Assembly: GCF_004117875.1 (NCBI RefSeq) | Contig: NZ_RAHW01000005.1 | Span: forward strand, 186,001-250,000 | Direction of reading: 5' to 3' | From: Geomonas oryzae | GTDB taxonomy: Bacteria > Desulfobacterota > Desulfuromonadia > Geobacterales > Geobacteraceae | DNA: 64,000 bases | In this document: positions 8,526 to 16,854 of the stretch, piece after piece | Layout: each line of letters starts with the position of its first letter | Numbering within the stretch: the stretch's first letter is position 1 | Position numbers and translations under genes: made by a program | Notes under the pieces: model-generated | Told to the model about the DNA's origin: nothing | The model's database searches: none | Seen by the model: only the letters and a program-made list of their open reading frames with translations

Positions 8526-8905
8526 AGGCCTCCGAAATAGCTGTAAAATCTGCCGCTTTATCGGCTAAATATTTACATTTATTAAGTAAATTATGCCGGT
8601 CACATTGTATACAGTATCCAGTTTTTACCACATCACTCCCCTCTAATCAAGCGAAAAATCATTCGGATTATCGCCGTTGTACGCCGTATACAAAGCGGCG
8701 CCCCGCCCCGCAGGTCGCGCGCTTGCATGGCTGCAATTAATGGTTGTTTTTATCTCAGATCCCCCATAACATCGCCCCGTCCGCTCCGAGTACGACACCC
8801 CGTGCTGCCGCAAGCCGCATCAAGAAGACTCAACTTTTGCCGGGCCGCGCCGATAATAATGGCAAAGCGCCCATGAATACCCACTGGGCGTTTTCGGAGG
8901 CGTTC
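8526..8905. other. Divergent intergenic region with two GTATAC-centred motifs
   Basis: 380 bases between sfrB (leftward) and the FapA-type gene (rightward), AT-rich near 8555-8640. ATTGTATACAGTATCC at 8623-8638 is a near-dyad. GCCGTATACAAA at 8683-8694 follows TTGTAC, making an imperfect dyad spanning 8678-8693. The same 12-mer occurs at 13970-13981, ahead of thiS. These may be operator sites of a GntR-like or other dimeric regulator, but no regulator can be assigned. The rightward reading frame stays open back to 8744, but the bases before 8906 look non-coding. Confidence 0.35.
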
Positions 8906-10543
8906 ATGGAGAAGAACAACTTGCTCGACGGCACCGGCCTGACCCTCCAGCTCACCCCGGACGGGCAGTCGCTCCAGGCGCAGTTCACCCCGCTCGTCCA
9001 ACGTCGCGTCCTCGAGGCAAGTCAGCTCCAGGAGGCACTTACCGAGCTCGGTTTCGGGGAGTTCTTCGTCCCCACAGAGGCGCTGGAACAGCTGCTGCAG
9101 AAATGCACCGTGACCCCGCTTGGCTTTACGCAGCGCATAGGCGAGAGGCGCGACGCGACCCTCGCGGTCCAGCTATCCGACGACGCCATGACGGCGACGA
9201 TGACGATACAGCCCGCCTACGGCGGCCGCACCATCGCCTTCGAAGAGGTGGAGAAGGAGCTGACCCGGCTCGGGGTGGTCTGCGGCATCCTCTACGAGGA
9301 GATCAAGGAGGCCCTGGCGGTGGGCAAGGCATCCAGGCTCGTGATCGCCCAGGGCACCCCGCCAGTCCCCGGCGAGGACAGCCAGTTCATCAGCCTCATC
9401 CCGGAGATGGCCGCGCAGATACCGCAGCTCTCCGACGACGAAACGGCGGACTACCGCAACCTGGGGGACATCGTCAGCGTGAGCCTGGGCGACCCCCTGA
9501 TGCGCAGAACGCGCCCCACCCAGGGAATCTCCGGGGTGAACCTGCTGGGGGTGGAACTACCCACCACCGACGGCGTCGACATCCCCTTCGCCGACAACCT
9601 GACCGGCATCGCCTGCGACCTTGAAGACGGCGACCTCCTCGTCGCAGCCATCTCCGGATACCCGGTCATAGTGCCGCGCGGGGTCATCGTGGACCCGATC
9701 TTCAAGCTGAAACGCGTCGACCTTTCCACGGGGAACCTCCACTTCAAGGGGTCCCTGGAGATCTCCGGCGACGTTTGCGACGGGATGGAGGTCGCCGCCA
9801 CCGAAAACATCACGGTGGGCGGGATCGTCGAAGCGGCAAGGCTCAAGGCCGGCGGGGACATCGTGGTGGTAGGAGGGGTGATCGGGCACGGCCACGCCGT
9901 TCAGGGAAGGATGGTCAGCAGGCAGGAGATGGCCCAACTTGAGGCGGGGGGAACGGTGACGGTGCAGTTCGCCGAGAACGCCGTCATAACCGCCGGTGGC
10001 GACATCGTAATCCGCGAACTAGCCATGCAGAGCGACCTCACCTCCGGAGGAAGCATCCTGGTCGGCGAGCGCGGGGGGCGCAAGGGACACGTCATCGGCG
10101 GGCTTTGCCGCGCGGCCACCCTCGTCCACGCCGTGGTGATCGGTTCGCATGCCGGCGTCCCCACCGTGATAGAGGTCGGCGTCGACCCGGCCCTCAACCG
10201 GAAACTTGAAATGGTGCAGGAAACCCTGGCGGAAAAGCAGCGCCAGATGGATGAACTGACGAAGACCATAGCCTACGTTCAGGAAAATCCCGGGAGCATG
10301 GAACCTGGGCTTTTCAATCTGAAACAGCGGATCTACACCAAGTACCAGGGTGAGATCGCCGAACTGACCGGCGAGAAAAAGCGTTTGCAAAAACGGATGG
10401 AGATCAACGCGCAGGCGCGTGTGGAGGTCGAGCGGGACGCCTTCCTCGGCGCGCAGATCAGGATCGGCTCGAGCGTCACACAAATCGAGGAGGACCTGAC
10501 CTCCCCGACCTTCACCCTCGGGGAGGAAGGGATCACCTACTGA
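8906..10543 (+). CDS. FapA-family (DUF342) protein
   Basis: 545 residues from the ATG at 8906, which has GGAGG five bases upstream; the frame is open to 8744, but the earlier codons lack a ribosome site. An N-terminal region of about 240 residues is followed by a repeated, glycine-rich beta-helix-like section (G-N-L-H-F-K-G-S-L-E-I-S-G-D-V, then V-A-A-T-E-N-I-T-V-G-G) typical of FapA/DUF342, and a C-terminal coiled coil (about 430-500). Members are associated with flagellar assembly or cell-surface polymers in other bacteria. Nothing nearby is flagellar. coaE starts 11 bases after its stop, so the two are probably co-transcribed. Confidence 0.75.
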   Translation: MEKNNLLDGTGLTLQLTPDGQSLQAQFTPLVQRRVLEASQLQEALTELGFGEFFVPTEALEQLLQKCTVTPLGFTQRIGERRDATLAVQLSDDAMTATMTIQPAYGGRTIAFEEVEKELTRLGVVCGILYEEIKEALAVGKASRLVIAQGTPPVPGEDSQFISLIPEMAAQIPQLSDDETADYRNLGDIVSVSLGDPLMRRTRPTQGISGVNLLGVELPTTDGVDIPFADNLTGIACDLEDGDLLVAAISGYPVIVPRGVIVDPIFKLKRVDLSTGNLHFKGSLEISGDVCDGMEVAATENITVGGIVEAARLKAGGDIVVVGGVIGHGHAVQGRMVSRQEMAQLEAGGTVTVQFAENAVITAGGDIVIRELAMQSDLTSGGSILVGERGGRKGHVIGGLCRAATLVHAVVIGSHAGVPTVIEVGVDPALNRKLEMVQETLAEKQRQMDELTKTIAYVQENPGSMEPGLFNLKQRIYTKYQGEIAELTGEKKRLQKRMEINAQARVEVERDAFLGAQIRIGSSVTQIEEDLTSPTFTLGEEGITY

Positions 10544-10554
10544 AAAGGAGCAGC

Positions 10555-11169
10555 ATGCGCATCATAGGACTCACCGGGGGGATCGCCTCGGGTAAGACCA
10601 CCGTGGCCCGTCTCTTCGAGAAGCAGGGGGTGCCGGTGATCGACGCGGACCAACTGGCGCGGGAAGTGGTGGAACCGGGGACGGAAGGGCTCGCCCGCAT
10701 CGTCGACGCCTTCGGCGCGAAGGTCCTGAACCCGGACGGCACCCTGAACCGGGCCGAACTGGGGGCGGTGGTCTTCGCCGACCCGGCGGCGCGCCGCATC
10801 CTGGAGGGGATCACCCACCCCGCGATAAGGATGCTCGCAGAAGAAAAGCTGCAAAGGCTCCGGGAGGCGGGAGAGGGGACCGTGTTCTACGTCGCGCCGC
10901 TTCTCATCGAGGCGGGGATCACCTCCCGCGTGCACGAGGTCTGGGTGGTATACCTCGACCGGGAGACCCAGTTGGAGCGGCTCATGGAGCGGGACGGCCT
11001 TTCCCGCGAGGCGGCGCTCTCGCGCATCGCGTCGCAGATGCCCATGGAAGAGAAGAAGCGACTCGGCAGGGTCGTCATCGACAACCGGGGAAGCAGGGAA
11101 GAACTGGAGGCCCAGGTACTCAGGCTGTGGGAGGAAGAGATAGCGCATCGGGAAGCGGAGCGCCGTTAG
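10555..11169 (+). CDS. coaE: Dephospho-CoA kinase
   Basis: 204 residues, the usual length. The P-loop G-L-T-G-G-I-A-S-G-K-T-T lies at 5-16 and is followed by the D-A-D-Q-L-A-R motif of CoaE, with the downstream T-H-P and L-V/Y-V-A-P-L-L-I-E segments in place. It phosphorylates dephospho-CoA at the 3' hydroxyl, the last step of CoA synthesis, in the cytoplasm. AAAAGGAG precedes the ATG. It is the last gene of its transcript, ending at the terminator at 11190. Confidence 0.95.
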   Translation: MRIIGLTGGIASGKTTVARLFEKQGVPVIDADQLAREVVEPGTEGLARIVDAFGAKVLNPDGTLNRAELGAVVFADPAARRILEGITHPAIRMLAEEKLQRLREAGEGTVFYVAPLLIEAGITSRVHEVWVVYLDRETQLERLMERDGLSREAALSRIASQMPMEEKKRLGRVVIDNRGSREELEAQVLRLWEEEIAHREAERR

Positions 11170-11189
11170 GGCTCCGGCTCCCCGAAATG

Positions 11190-11220
11190 AAAAAGGCCCC
11201 AGTGGTGACGGGGCCTTTTT
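11190..11220. terminator. Bidirectional terminator between coaE and the IclR gene
   Basis: Stem AAAAAGGCCCC / GGGGCCTTTTT with a nine-base loop, A-run on the left and T-run on the right, placed exactly between two convergent genes. Confidence 0.9.
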
Positions 11221-11242
11221 TTCGTTCGGGATGCGGTGCGGC

Positions 11243-12025
11243 TTACTTGTGGTAGCCGAGCTTGTGGGAGATCTCCTCGCCCGCCTTGATCACCAGCGGG
11301 ATGAGCTCCTTTTCCATACGGTCGTCGGTGAAGCGCATCGAGGGACCGGAGATGCTGACCGCGCCGATGATGCGGCGGGTGTAGTCGCGGATCGGAGCCC
11401 CCACGCATTTGACCCCGACATCCATCTCCTCGTCGTCGATGGCGTACCCCTGGTCGGCGATCACCTTCAGGTGCTTCTTGAGCTCCTCGCGGTCGGTGAC
11501 CGTCTTCGGGGTGTAGCGCTTCATCTCCTTGGTGGGGAGGTAATTCTCCAGCTCCTCGTCGGCCATGTAGGCGATCTGGACCTTGCCGGCCGCGGTGCAG
11601 TAGGCCGGGAGACGGGCGCCGACGCGCGGCACGACCCGAACCGTCAGGTCGGTCTCGACCACGTCGAGGTAGACGATGTGGAACTCTTTAAGGATGGCGA
11701 CGTAGGTGGTCTCGTTGCACTCCTTGACCAGCGCCTCGAGCACCGGGCGGGACTGGCGTAAAAGCCCCATCTGCTTGATGAAGGTCTGCCCGAGCTCGAG
11801 CGTCTTGAGCCCCAGCCGGTAGTTTTCCGTGACCCTGTTCTGCTCTATATAGTTCCTGGACTCAAGGGTCGCCAGGAGTCTGAAAACGTTGTTCTTGTGA
11901 AGTTTCAGCCGTTTGGAGAGCTCGGTCACCCCCAGCTCGTCCACCTCGTCGTGAAACTGCTCCAGGAGGTCGAGCGCATGGGAGACGGCCTGGATGATGT
12001 ACTCTGATTTCTCTTTTTTCGCCAT
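11243..12025 (-). CDS. IclR-family transcriptional regulator
   Basis: 260 residues from the ATG at 12025; a GTG at 12034 would add three residues, but the AGGTG site fits the ATG better. The N-terminal winged helix (about 8-75; S-H-A-L-D-L-L-E-Q-F, L-G-V-T-E-L-S-K-R-L-K-L-H-K-N-N-V-F-R-L-L) is followed by the effector-binding domain with Y-C-T-A-A-G-K and the conserved D-V-G-V-K-C-V-G-A-P-I near 195. Position near sfrBA and coaE resembles, from memory, the locus of GSU0514 in Geobacter sulfurreducens, an IclR regulator linked to control of succinyl-CoA synthetase. That orthology is an inference. Its own promoter is at 12068-12096. Confidence 0.88.
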   Translation of the reverse strand: MAKKEKSEYIIQAVSHALDLLEQFHDEVDELGVTELSKRLKLHKNNVFRLLATLESRNYIEQNRVTENYRLGLKTLELGQTFIKQMGLLRQSRPVLEALVKECNETTYVAILKEFHIVYLDVVETDLTVRVVPRVGARLPAYCTAAGKVQIAYMADEELENYLPTKEMKRYTPKTVTDREELKKHLKVIADQGYAIDDEEMDVGVKCVGAPIRDYTRRIIGAVSISGPSMRFTDDRMEKELIPLVIKAGEEISHKLGYHK

Positions 12026-12034
12026 TGGCTGCAC

Positions 12035-12352
12035 CTATTCTTATGTCAAAAAAATTTCAAACAATAGTAACTAGGCCATTTGACCAGCCGTGTCAAGAAA
12101 ATTAATCGCTTGATAAACCCTTTTAATGTGTTTAAACTCGCCTTATCCCAAACCGCGCATCATGTATGGTATGACGCTGGGTTAAAACAAGCAGTCCCGT
12201 CATACAGGGGAAAATAAGCCCCTCGGGGACAGTTTGTAGCCAAAATATAGAATTATGTTCTAAAGAAGTCAAGCCCCAAAAAAGTAACGCCGTACTGGCA
12301 TCTTGACTACCCGGTGCCCCCTTGGGCGCCGGCAAGCCGGCGGAGGGCGAAC
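12035..12352. other. Intergenic region between IclR gene and haem-sensor kinase
   Basis: About 320 bases, AT-rich on the left where the IclR promoter lies. Near 12202-12225 an AGGGG/CCCCT hairpin flanked by A-rich sequence could be a leader structure for the rightward kinase gene. No open frame with a ribosome site and no convincing rightward promoter were found; the part next to the kinase (12300-12350) is GC-rich. Confidence 0.3.
12068..12096 (-). promoter_or_regulatory. Sigma-70-type promoter of the IclR gene
   Basis: Read on the minus strand: TTGACA (12096-12091), a 17-base spacer, then TAGTTA (12073-12068), about 45 bases ahead of the start codon. Confidence 0.6.
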
Positions 12353-13969
12353 GTGCGCCTCAACCTCATTTCCAAGCTTGCCCTCGCCACCGGCCTCGTG
12401 CTCCTTTGCACCATCGCCCTCTTCGCCTATCTTAATCTGAGAAGTCTTAAGGGCCTCCTGCTGCAGGAGGCCATCGCCGAAGCGGATCGCGTCTCCGAGA
12501 CCATCATCAGAACCACGCACAACCAGATGCTCAGGGACGACCGGCCGCTGTTTTACAAGACGATACAGGAGCTGGGCGCTCAGCAGGGGGTGGAGAGGAT
12601 CCGCCTCATCAACAAGACCGGCCGCATCATCTTTTCCACCGACGATGCCGAGATCGGCACCATTCTGAGCAAGTATTCCGAGGTGTGCGGCGTCTGCCAC
12701 GGCGGACCGCAGCTTTTGCTCACCGCGTCCTCCATGCACCGCAGCCGCCGCTTTTACTCCCCTTCCGGGGAGGAGTTCCTCGGCATCACCAACGCCATCT
12801 ACAACGAGGAGAGCTGCTACACGGCGAGTTGTCACTTCCATCCCGAAAAGCTCAAGGTGCTCGGGGTGCTTGACGTGGTCGTGCCGCTTGATCGCATGCA
12901 CTCCCTGATCGTCGCCTACCGCGACCGCATGCTCCTTCTCACCCTGCTCCTCATCACCCTCACCTCGATCAGTCTCACCTACTTCACCCAAAAGCTCGTG
13001 AACCGCCCGGTCCGAGAGCTACTCGCGCACACGCACATGCTCTCCCGCGGGGAGCTCGACGGCTCGGTGGCAAGCTTTGCGAACGACGAACTGGGCGAAC
13101 TCGCCGACGCCTTCAACGCGATGACGCTCAACCTGAAGAAGGCGCGTGAGGAGCTCGAGGGGTGGGGGCGCGACCTGGAGCAGATGGTGCAGCAGCGCAC
13201 CCTCGAGGTGACCCGCATGCAGGCGCAGCTGATCCGCTCGGAAAAACTCGCCTCGCTGGGTGAGCTGGTGGCGGGGATCGCGCACGAGATCAACAACCCG
13301 CTCACCGGGATCATGGTGTTTTCCTCCCTGGTCCAGAGCGCGCCGACCCTCGACCCGGCTTTGAAGCGCGACATCGAGACGGTCCTGCGGGAGACCAAGC
13401 GCTGCGCCGACATCGTCAAGGGGCTGCTCGAGTTCGCCCGCTGCGCCCCGCCGCAGAAGGCCCCCTGTTCCCTGAACGACATCTCCGACGCCGCGCTCGA
13501 ACTGGTCCGGCACCAGATCCTTTTCCAGGACGTCACCATAGTGCGGCAATACGCGGGCAGGCTCCCTGCGCTGCACCTCGACTCGAACCAGATCGAGCAG
13601 GTCCTGGTCAACATGTTCGTCAACGCGGGACACGCCATGATGGGGGAAGGGATGCTCATCGTGGTGACCGGGTTCGACCAGAAAACGGAGACCGCCTCCG
13701 TGAAGATCACAGACAACGGCTGCGGCATTCCGGAGGCGAACCTGGACAAGATCTTCGACCCCTTCTTCAGCACCAAGTCGAGCAAGGGGACCGGGCTCGG
13801 CCTCTCCGTCTCTTACGGCATCATCCAGGAGCACGGGGGAAGGATCGAAGTGGAGAGCCAGGAGGGGGTGGGGACCACCTTCACCGTCGTGCTGCCGCTG
13901 CACCCCGCCCCGACCCCTTCCCTGCCGGCTCCCGATGACGCGGACGCCGAATCCTCCGCCCCGGCCTAA
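12353..13969 (+). CDS. Haem-c sensor histidine kinase
   Basis: 538 residues from the GTG at 12353 (GGAGGG at 12342-12347); a longer frame exists but lacks a ribosome site. A first helix (about 8-28) is followed by a periplasmic domain with CGVCH at 112-116 and C-x4-C-H at 155-161 followed by F-H-P, then a second helix (about 190-210), a HAMP segment, a short coiled coil, and an H-box with the phospho-acceptor H311 (A-H-E-I-N-N-P). The ATPase part has N (V-N-M-F-V-N-A-G-H-A), G1 (D-N-G-C-G-I) and G2 (G-T-G-L-G-L-S) boxes. The sensor is shared with the transmitter-less protein at 2176. No response regulator gene adjoins it, so it is an orphan kinase, likely sensing redox state or a haem ligand in the periplasm. 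Confidence 0.87.
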   Translation: MRLNLISKLALATGLVLLCTIALFAYLNLRSLKGLLLQEAIAEADRVSETIIRTTHNQMLRDDRPLFYKTIQELGAQQGVERIRLINKTGRIIFSTDDAEIGTILSKYSEVCGVCHGGPQLLLTASSMHRSRRFYSPSGEEFLGITNAIYNEESCYTASCHFHPEKLKVLGVLDVVVPLDRMHSLIVAYRDRMLLLTLLLITLTSISLTYFTQKLVNRPVRELLAHTHMLSRGELDGSVASFANDELGELADAFNAMTLNLKKAREELEGWGRDLEQMVQQRTLEVTRMQAQLIRSEKLASLGELVAGIAHEINNPLTGIMVFSSLVQSAPTLDPALKRDIETVLRETKRCADIVKGLLEFARCAPPQKAPCSLNDISDAALELVRHQILFQDVTIVRQYAGRLPALHLDSNQIEQVLVNMFVNAGHAMMGEGMLIVVTGFDQKTETASVKITDNGCGIPEANLDKIFDPFFSTKSSKGTGLGLSVSYGIIQEHGGRIEVESQEGVGTTFTVVLPLHPAPTPSLPAPDDADAESSAPA

Positions 13970-14039
13970 GCCGTATACAAATCCGCCACATCCCCCGCAA
14001 AACGCCCCCTTCCGGCCGCAACTGCGCGGAAGAAAACGA

Positions 14040-14068
14040 TTGACAGGGAGGGGCCGTATTGCTAGTTT
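14040..14068 (+). promoter_or_regulatory. Sigma-70-type promoter of the thiS operon
   Basis: TTGACA at 14040-14045, 17-base spacer, TAGTTT at 14063-14068. It lies 84 bases ahead of the thiS start. GCCGTATACAAA at 13970-13981, shared with the region upstream of sfrB, lies about 60 bases further upstream. Confidence 0.5.
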
Positions 14069-14070
14069 AC

Positions 14071-14100
14071 GGTCGGGGCATCCCCGTACCCGGCTTTTTT
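14071..14100 (+). promoter_or_regulatory. Possible leader hairpin or attenuator before thiS
   Basis: GGTCGGGG-CAT-CCCCGTACC can form a stem with one bulged T, and six T residues follow at 14095-14100, with four bases between stem and T-run. It sits just after the predicted promoter, so it could be a weak terminator in the leader. No TPP (thi-box) riboswitch consensus was recognised here. Confidence 0.35.
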
Positions 14101-14151
14101 GCCCCCACCACACCGGCAGCAACGAACCCCACGCTTAAAGACGGAGCAGCA

Positions 14152-14361
14152 GTGAACATCACCACCAACGGCGAAGCCGTATCGATCGATCCCCTTACCA
14201 TTCAGGAGTACCTGGTCTCCCTCGGCATCGACCCGCGCCGGGTTGCGGTAGAACTGAACCTCGAGATCCTCCCGAAGGCGCAGTACGAGACCACGCAGCT
14301 GAAGGATGGGGACACCCTGGAGATAGTCCACTTCGTAGGCGGCGGGGCCGCGCGCGCCTGA
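14152..14361 (+). CDS. thiS: ThiS sulfur carrier protein with C-terminal extension
   Basis: 69 residues; GTG at 14152 with a GGAG site, followed by the beta-grasp sequence typical of ThiS. It carries sulfur as a C-terminal thiocarboxylate for thiazole synthesis by ThiG. The protein does not end at Gly-Gly: after F-V-G-G-G come A-A-R-A and then the stop, so four residues extend beyond the Gly run that is normally adenylylated by ThiF. Either trimming is needed or the first glycines are not the active end. thiG follows 89 bases downstream. No thiF is visible in the window. Confidence 0.85.
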   Translation: MNITTNGEAVSIDPLTIQEYLVSLGIDPRRVAVELNLEILPKAQYETTQLKDGDTLEIVHFVGGGAARA

Positions 14362-14450
14362 CCCAGCCCCACGGCCTCTTTCCTCCGCGCTTTAGCCTTG
14401 CGGCAAGCGACCGGAGCCGACCAACGCGACACACCGATTGGAGAACAGTG

Positions 14451-15233
14451 ATGCCCGAATCAAACGACAAGCTCGTCATCGCAGGACGTGAATTCGACTC
14501 CCGCCTCATGGTGGGGACCGGCAAATACGCCGATTTCCAGCAGATGGTGCGCGCCATCGAGGTCTCCGGCGCCCAGATCATCACCGTCGCGGTGAGACGC
14601 GTCAACATCTCGGACCGGACCAAGGAGTCCCTCCTCGACCATATCGACCTGAAGAAATACACCCTTTTGCCGAACACCGCGGGGTGCTACACCGCCGACG
14701 ACGCCATCAGGACCTGTCGGCTCGCCCGCGAGGCCGGTCTCTCCGATTTCGTGAAACTCGAGGTGCTAGGCGACGAGAAGACCCTCTACCCCAACAACGA
14801 GGAACTCCTGAAGGCCGCCAAGGTCCTCATCGCCGAAGGGTTCACCGTGCTCCCCTACACGAGCGACGATCCCATCATCTGCAAGCGTCTCGAGGACATG
14901 GGGTGCGCCGCCGTCATGCCGCTGGGCGCTCCGATCGGCTCCGGACTCGGCATCCGCAACCCGTACAACATCCAGATCATCCTGGAGACGGTGAAGGTCC
15001 CCGTTATCGTCGATGCCGGTGTCGGCACCGCCTCCGACGCGGCCATCGCCATGGAGCTTGGCTGCGACGGCGTTCTCATGAACACCGCGATCGCCGGGGC
15101 CCAGGACCCGGTCGCCATGGCGCTCGCCATGAACATGGCGGTACGCGCCGGGCGCCTTGCCTACAAGGCGGGGCGCATCCCGAGGAAGCTCTACGCGAGC
15201 GCCTCGTCACCGCTTGCGGGCCTCATCTCGTGA
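14451..15233 (+). CDS. thiG: Thiazole synthase
   Basis: 260 residues, a TIM barrel of normal length. The segment F-V-K-L-E-V-L-G-D contains the lysine that forms the Schiff base with deoxyxylulose phosphate, and [21 protein letters not shown] and G-V-L-M-N-T-A-I are family signatures. ATG at 14451 follows GGAG at a good distance; a GTG at 14448 is an alternative. It makes the thiazole phosphate moiety of thiamine with ThiS. Its TGA overlaps the thiE GTG. Confidence 0.95.
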   Translation: MPESNDKLVIAGREFDSRLMVGTGKYADFQQMVRAIEVSGAQIITVAVRRVNISDRTKESLLDHIDLKKYTLLPNTAGCYTADDAIRTCRLAREAGLSDFVKLEVLGDEKTLYPNNEELLKAAKVLIAEGFTVLPYTSDDPIICKRLEDMGCAAVMPLGAPIGSGLGIRNPYNIQIILETVKVPVIVDAGVGTASDAAIAMELGCDGVLMNTAIAGAQDPVAMALAMNMAVRAGRLAYKAGRIPRKLYASASSPLAGLIS

Positions 15234-15886
15234 GAGAACTCCACTCCCCCTGGATCGACTTCAACCTGTACCTGATCACCGGGCGCGGGGAAACCCTGGG
15301 GCGCAACCTCGAGTTCGTCGTCGAGGAGGCGTTGCGCGGCGGCGTGCGCGCCGTGCAGCTAAGGGACAAGGGGGCGAGCAGCAAGGAGCTGTACGAGACC
15401 GCGCATGAACTGAGGCGTCTCACCGCGCGCTACGGCGCGAAGCTTTTCATCAACGACCGCACCGACGTGGCCTTAGCCGTCGACGCCGACGGGGTCCACA
15501 TAGGGAGCTCGAGCCTGCCGCTTTACAAGGTGCGGAGGCTTATAGGGGAGCGTCGGCTGATCGGCGTCTCCTGCCACAACCAGACCCAGGCGATCACCGC
15601 GCAGGAGATGGGGGCCGACTTCATCACCTTCGGCCCGGTCTTCTATACGCCGAGCAAGGCGGAGTACGGCGAGCCGGTCGGGCTGCAAAAGCTCGCGCAC
15701 GTGGCCGAGCTGTTGCAGATCCCGGTCTTCGCACTCGGGGGGGTGAACCAGGAGAACTGCGCCGAGGCGGTCGCCTGCGGCGTCCACGGCATCGCCCTCA
15801 TCTCCGCGATACTCTCGGCAGAAGAGCCGCGCGACGCCGCGAAGAAACTGCTGGCACAGCTCCCCCCACTGGAGCACAACGACTAG
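15230..15886 (+). CDS. thiE: Thiamine-phosphate synthase
   Basis: 218 residues starting at GTG 15230, which overlaps the thiG stop as GTGA, indicating translational coupling. Motifs of the ThiE barrel are present: V-Q-L-R-D-K-G near 40, [23 protein letters not shown], and F-A-L-G-G-V near the end. It joins thiazole phosphate and hydroxymethylpyrimidine pyrophosphate to give thiamine phosphate, the substrate of the ThiL encoded at 56191. A second possible enzyme of this step, YjbQ, lies next to thiL. Confidence 0.95.
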   Translation: MRELHSPWIDFNLYLITGRGETLGRNLEFVVEEALRGGVRAVQLRDKGASSKELYETAHELRRLTARYGAKLFINDRTDVALAVDADGVHIGSSSLPLYKVRRLIGERRLIGVSCHNQTQAITAQEMGADFITFGPVFYTPSKAEYGEPVGLQKLAHVAELLQIPVFALGGVNQENCAEAVACGVHGIALISAILSAEEPRDAAKKLLAQLPPLEHND

Positions 15887-16840
15887 ATGACCACGAGCGA
15901 ACTGATCCATAGCGACCTGCGCATAAACTCCTACGGCTCTTACCTCAGGCGCCGCTTCTCCTGCCGCGTCAGCAAGGTGAACGTGGACGGCGGCTTCACC
16001 TGCCCCAACCGCGACGGCAGCCGCGGCACCGGCGGGTGCATCTACTGCGACAACAGCTCCTTCTCGCCCAAGGAGACGGTGGCCGTGATCCCGATCGAGG
16101 AGCAGATGGCGGCGGGAATGGCGTACCACCGGGAGCGCCTCGGGAGCGAGAAGTTCATCGTCTACTTCCAGAAGTTCACCAACACCTACGCTCCGGTGGA
16201 GCGGCTGGCCGATCTCTACCGGCGCGCCCTCGACCACCCGGACGTGCTCGGCATCTCGGTGGGGACGCGGCCCGACTCGCTGGCACCCGGTGCCATCGAC
16301 CTTTTGAGCGAGATCGCCCGCGACCGCTACGTCTGCGTCGAACTGGGGCTTCAGTCGATGGACGACGCCATCCTCTCGCGCATCAACCGGGGGCACACCC
16401 TGGCCGAGTACCTGAACGCGGTCGAGCGCCTCTCGGGCCGGGGCATGGAGATCTGCACCCACCTGATCCACGGCTTCCCGGGCGAGACCCGCGAAGGGTT
16501 CCTGAAGACGGCGCGGCTCATCGCGGGCCTCCCGGTCACCTCGGTCAAGCTGCACCAGCTCCATGCCGTCGAGAACACGCGGCTCGCCCAGATGTACCGC
16601 GACGGGAGCTGGCAGCCGATCGGCGTGGACGAGTACATCGCCGCCGCCTGCGACTTCCTGGAGGAGCTCCCGGCGCGGGTCTCGGTGCAGCGTCTCTACG
16701 GCTCGGCACCGCTTTCCATCCGCGTGGCGCCGAACTGGAACCTAAAAAACAACCAGATGTGGTATGCCGTGCTGAACGAGCTGAAGCGGCGCGGGAGCTG
16801 GCAGGGGTGCCGGCTGGACCGCGCGGTCCGGGCGGCCTAG
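15887..16840 (+). CDS. Radical SAM protein, YhcC / TIGR01212 type
   Basis: 317 residues starting immediately after the thiE stop. It has the N-terminal S-Y-G-S-Y-L-R-R-R-F and K-V-N-V-D-G-G-F-T-C-P-N-R-D-G signature of the YhcC group, with three cluster cysteines in C-P-N-R-D-G..., G-G-C-I-Y-C (about 43-58), then V-G-T-R-P-D, E-L-G-L-Q-S and H-L-I-H-G-F-P-G-E-T. The molecular substrate of this group is poorly known. It lies inside the thiamine operon but nothing links it chemically to thiamine. Confidence 0.88.
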   Translation: MTTSELIHSDLRINSYGSYLRRRFSCRVSKVNVDGGFTCPNRDGSRGTGGCIYCDNSSFSPKETVAVIPIEEQMAAGMAYHRERLGSEKFIVYFQKFTNTYAPVERLADLYRRALDHPDVLGISVGTRPDSLAPGAIDLLSEIARDRYVCVELGLQSMDDAILSRINRGHTLAEYLNAVERLSGRGMEICTHLIHGFPGETREGFLKTARLIAGLPVTSVKLHQLHAVENTRLAQMYRDGSWQPIGVDEYIAAACDFLEELPARVSVQRLYGSAPLSIRVAPNWNLKNNQMWYAVLNELKRRGSWQGCRLDRAVRAA

Positions 16841-16854
16841 AAAACGGGAGAGTC

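Noticed and set aside
6478-8568. 696-residue open frame antisense to sfrB
   Set aside because: Shadow of a gene with clear iron-sulfur and flavin motifs on the other strand.
8744-8905. Upstream extension of the FapA-type gene to 8744
   Set aside because: No ribosome site at 8744; GGAGG five bases ahead of 8906 decides the start, and the extension reads as non-coding.
13970-14151. TPP riboswitch before thiS
   Set aside because: The conserved thi-box core was looked for and not found; only a promoter and a weak hairpin are present.
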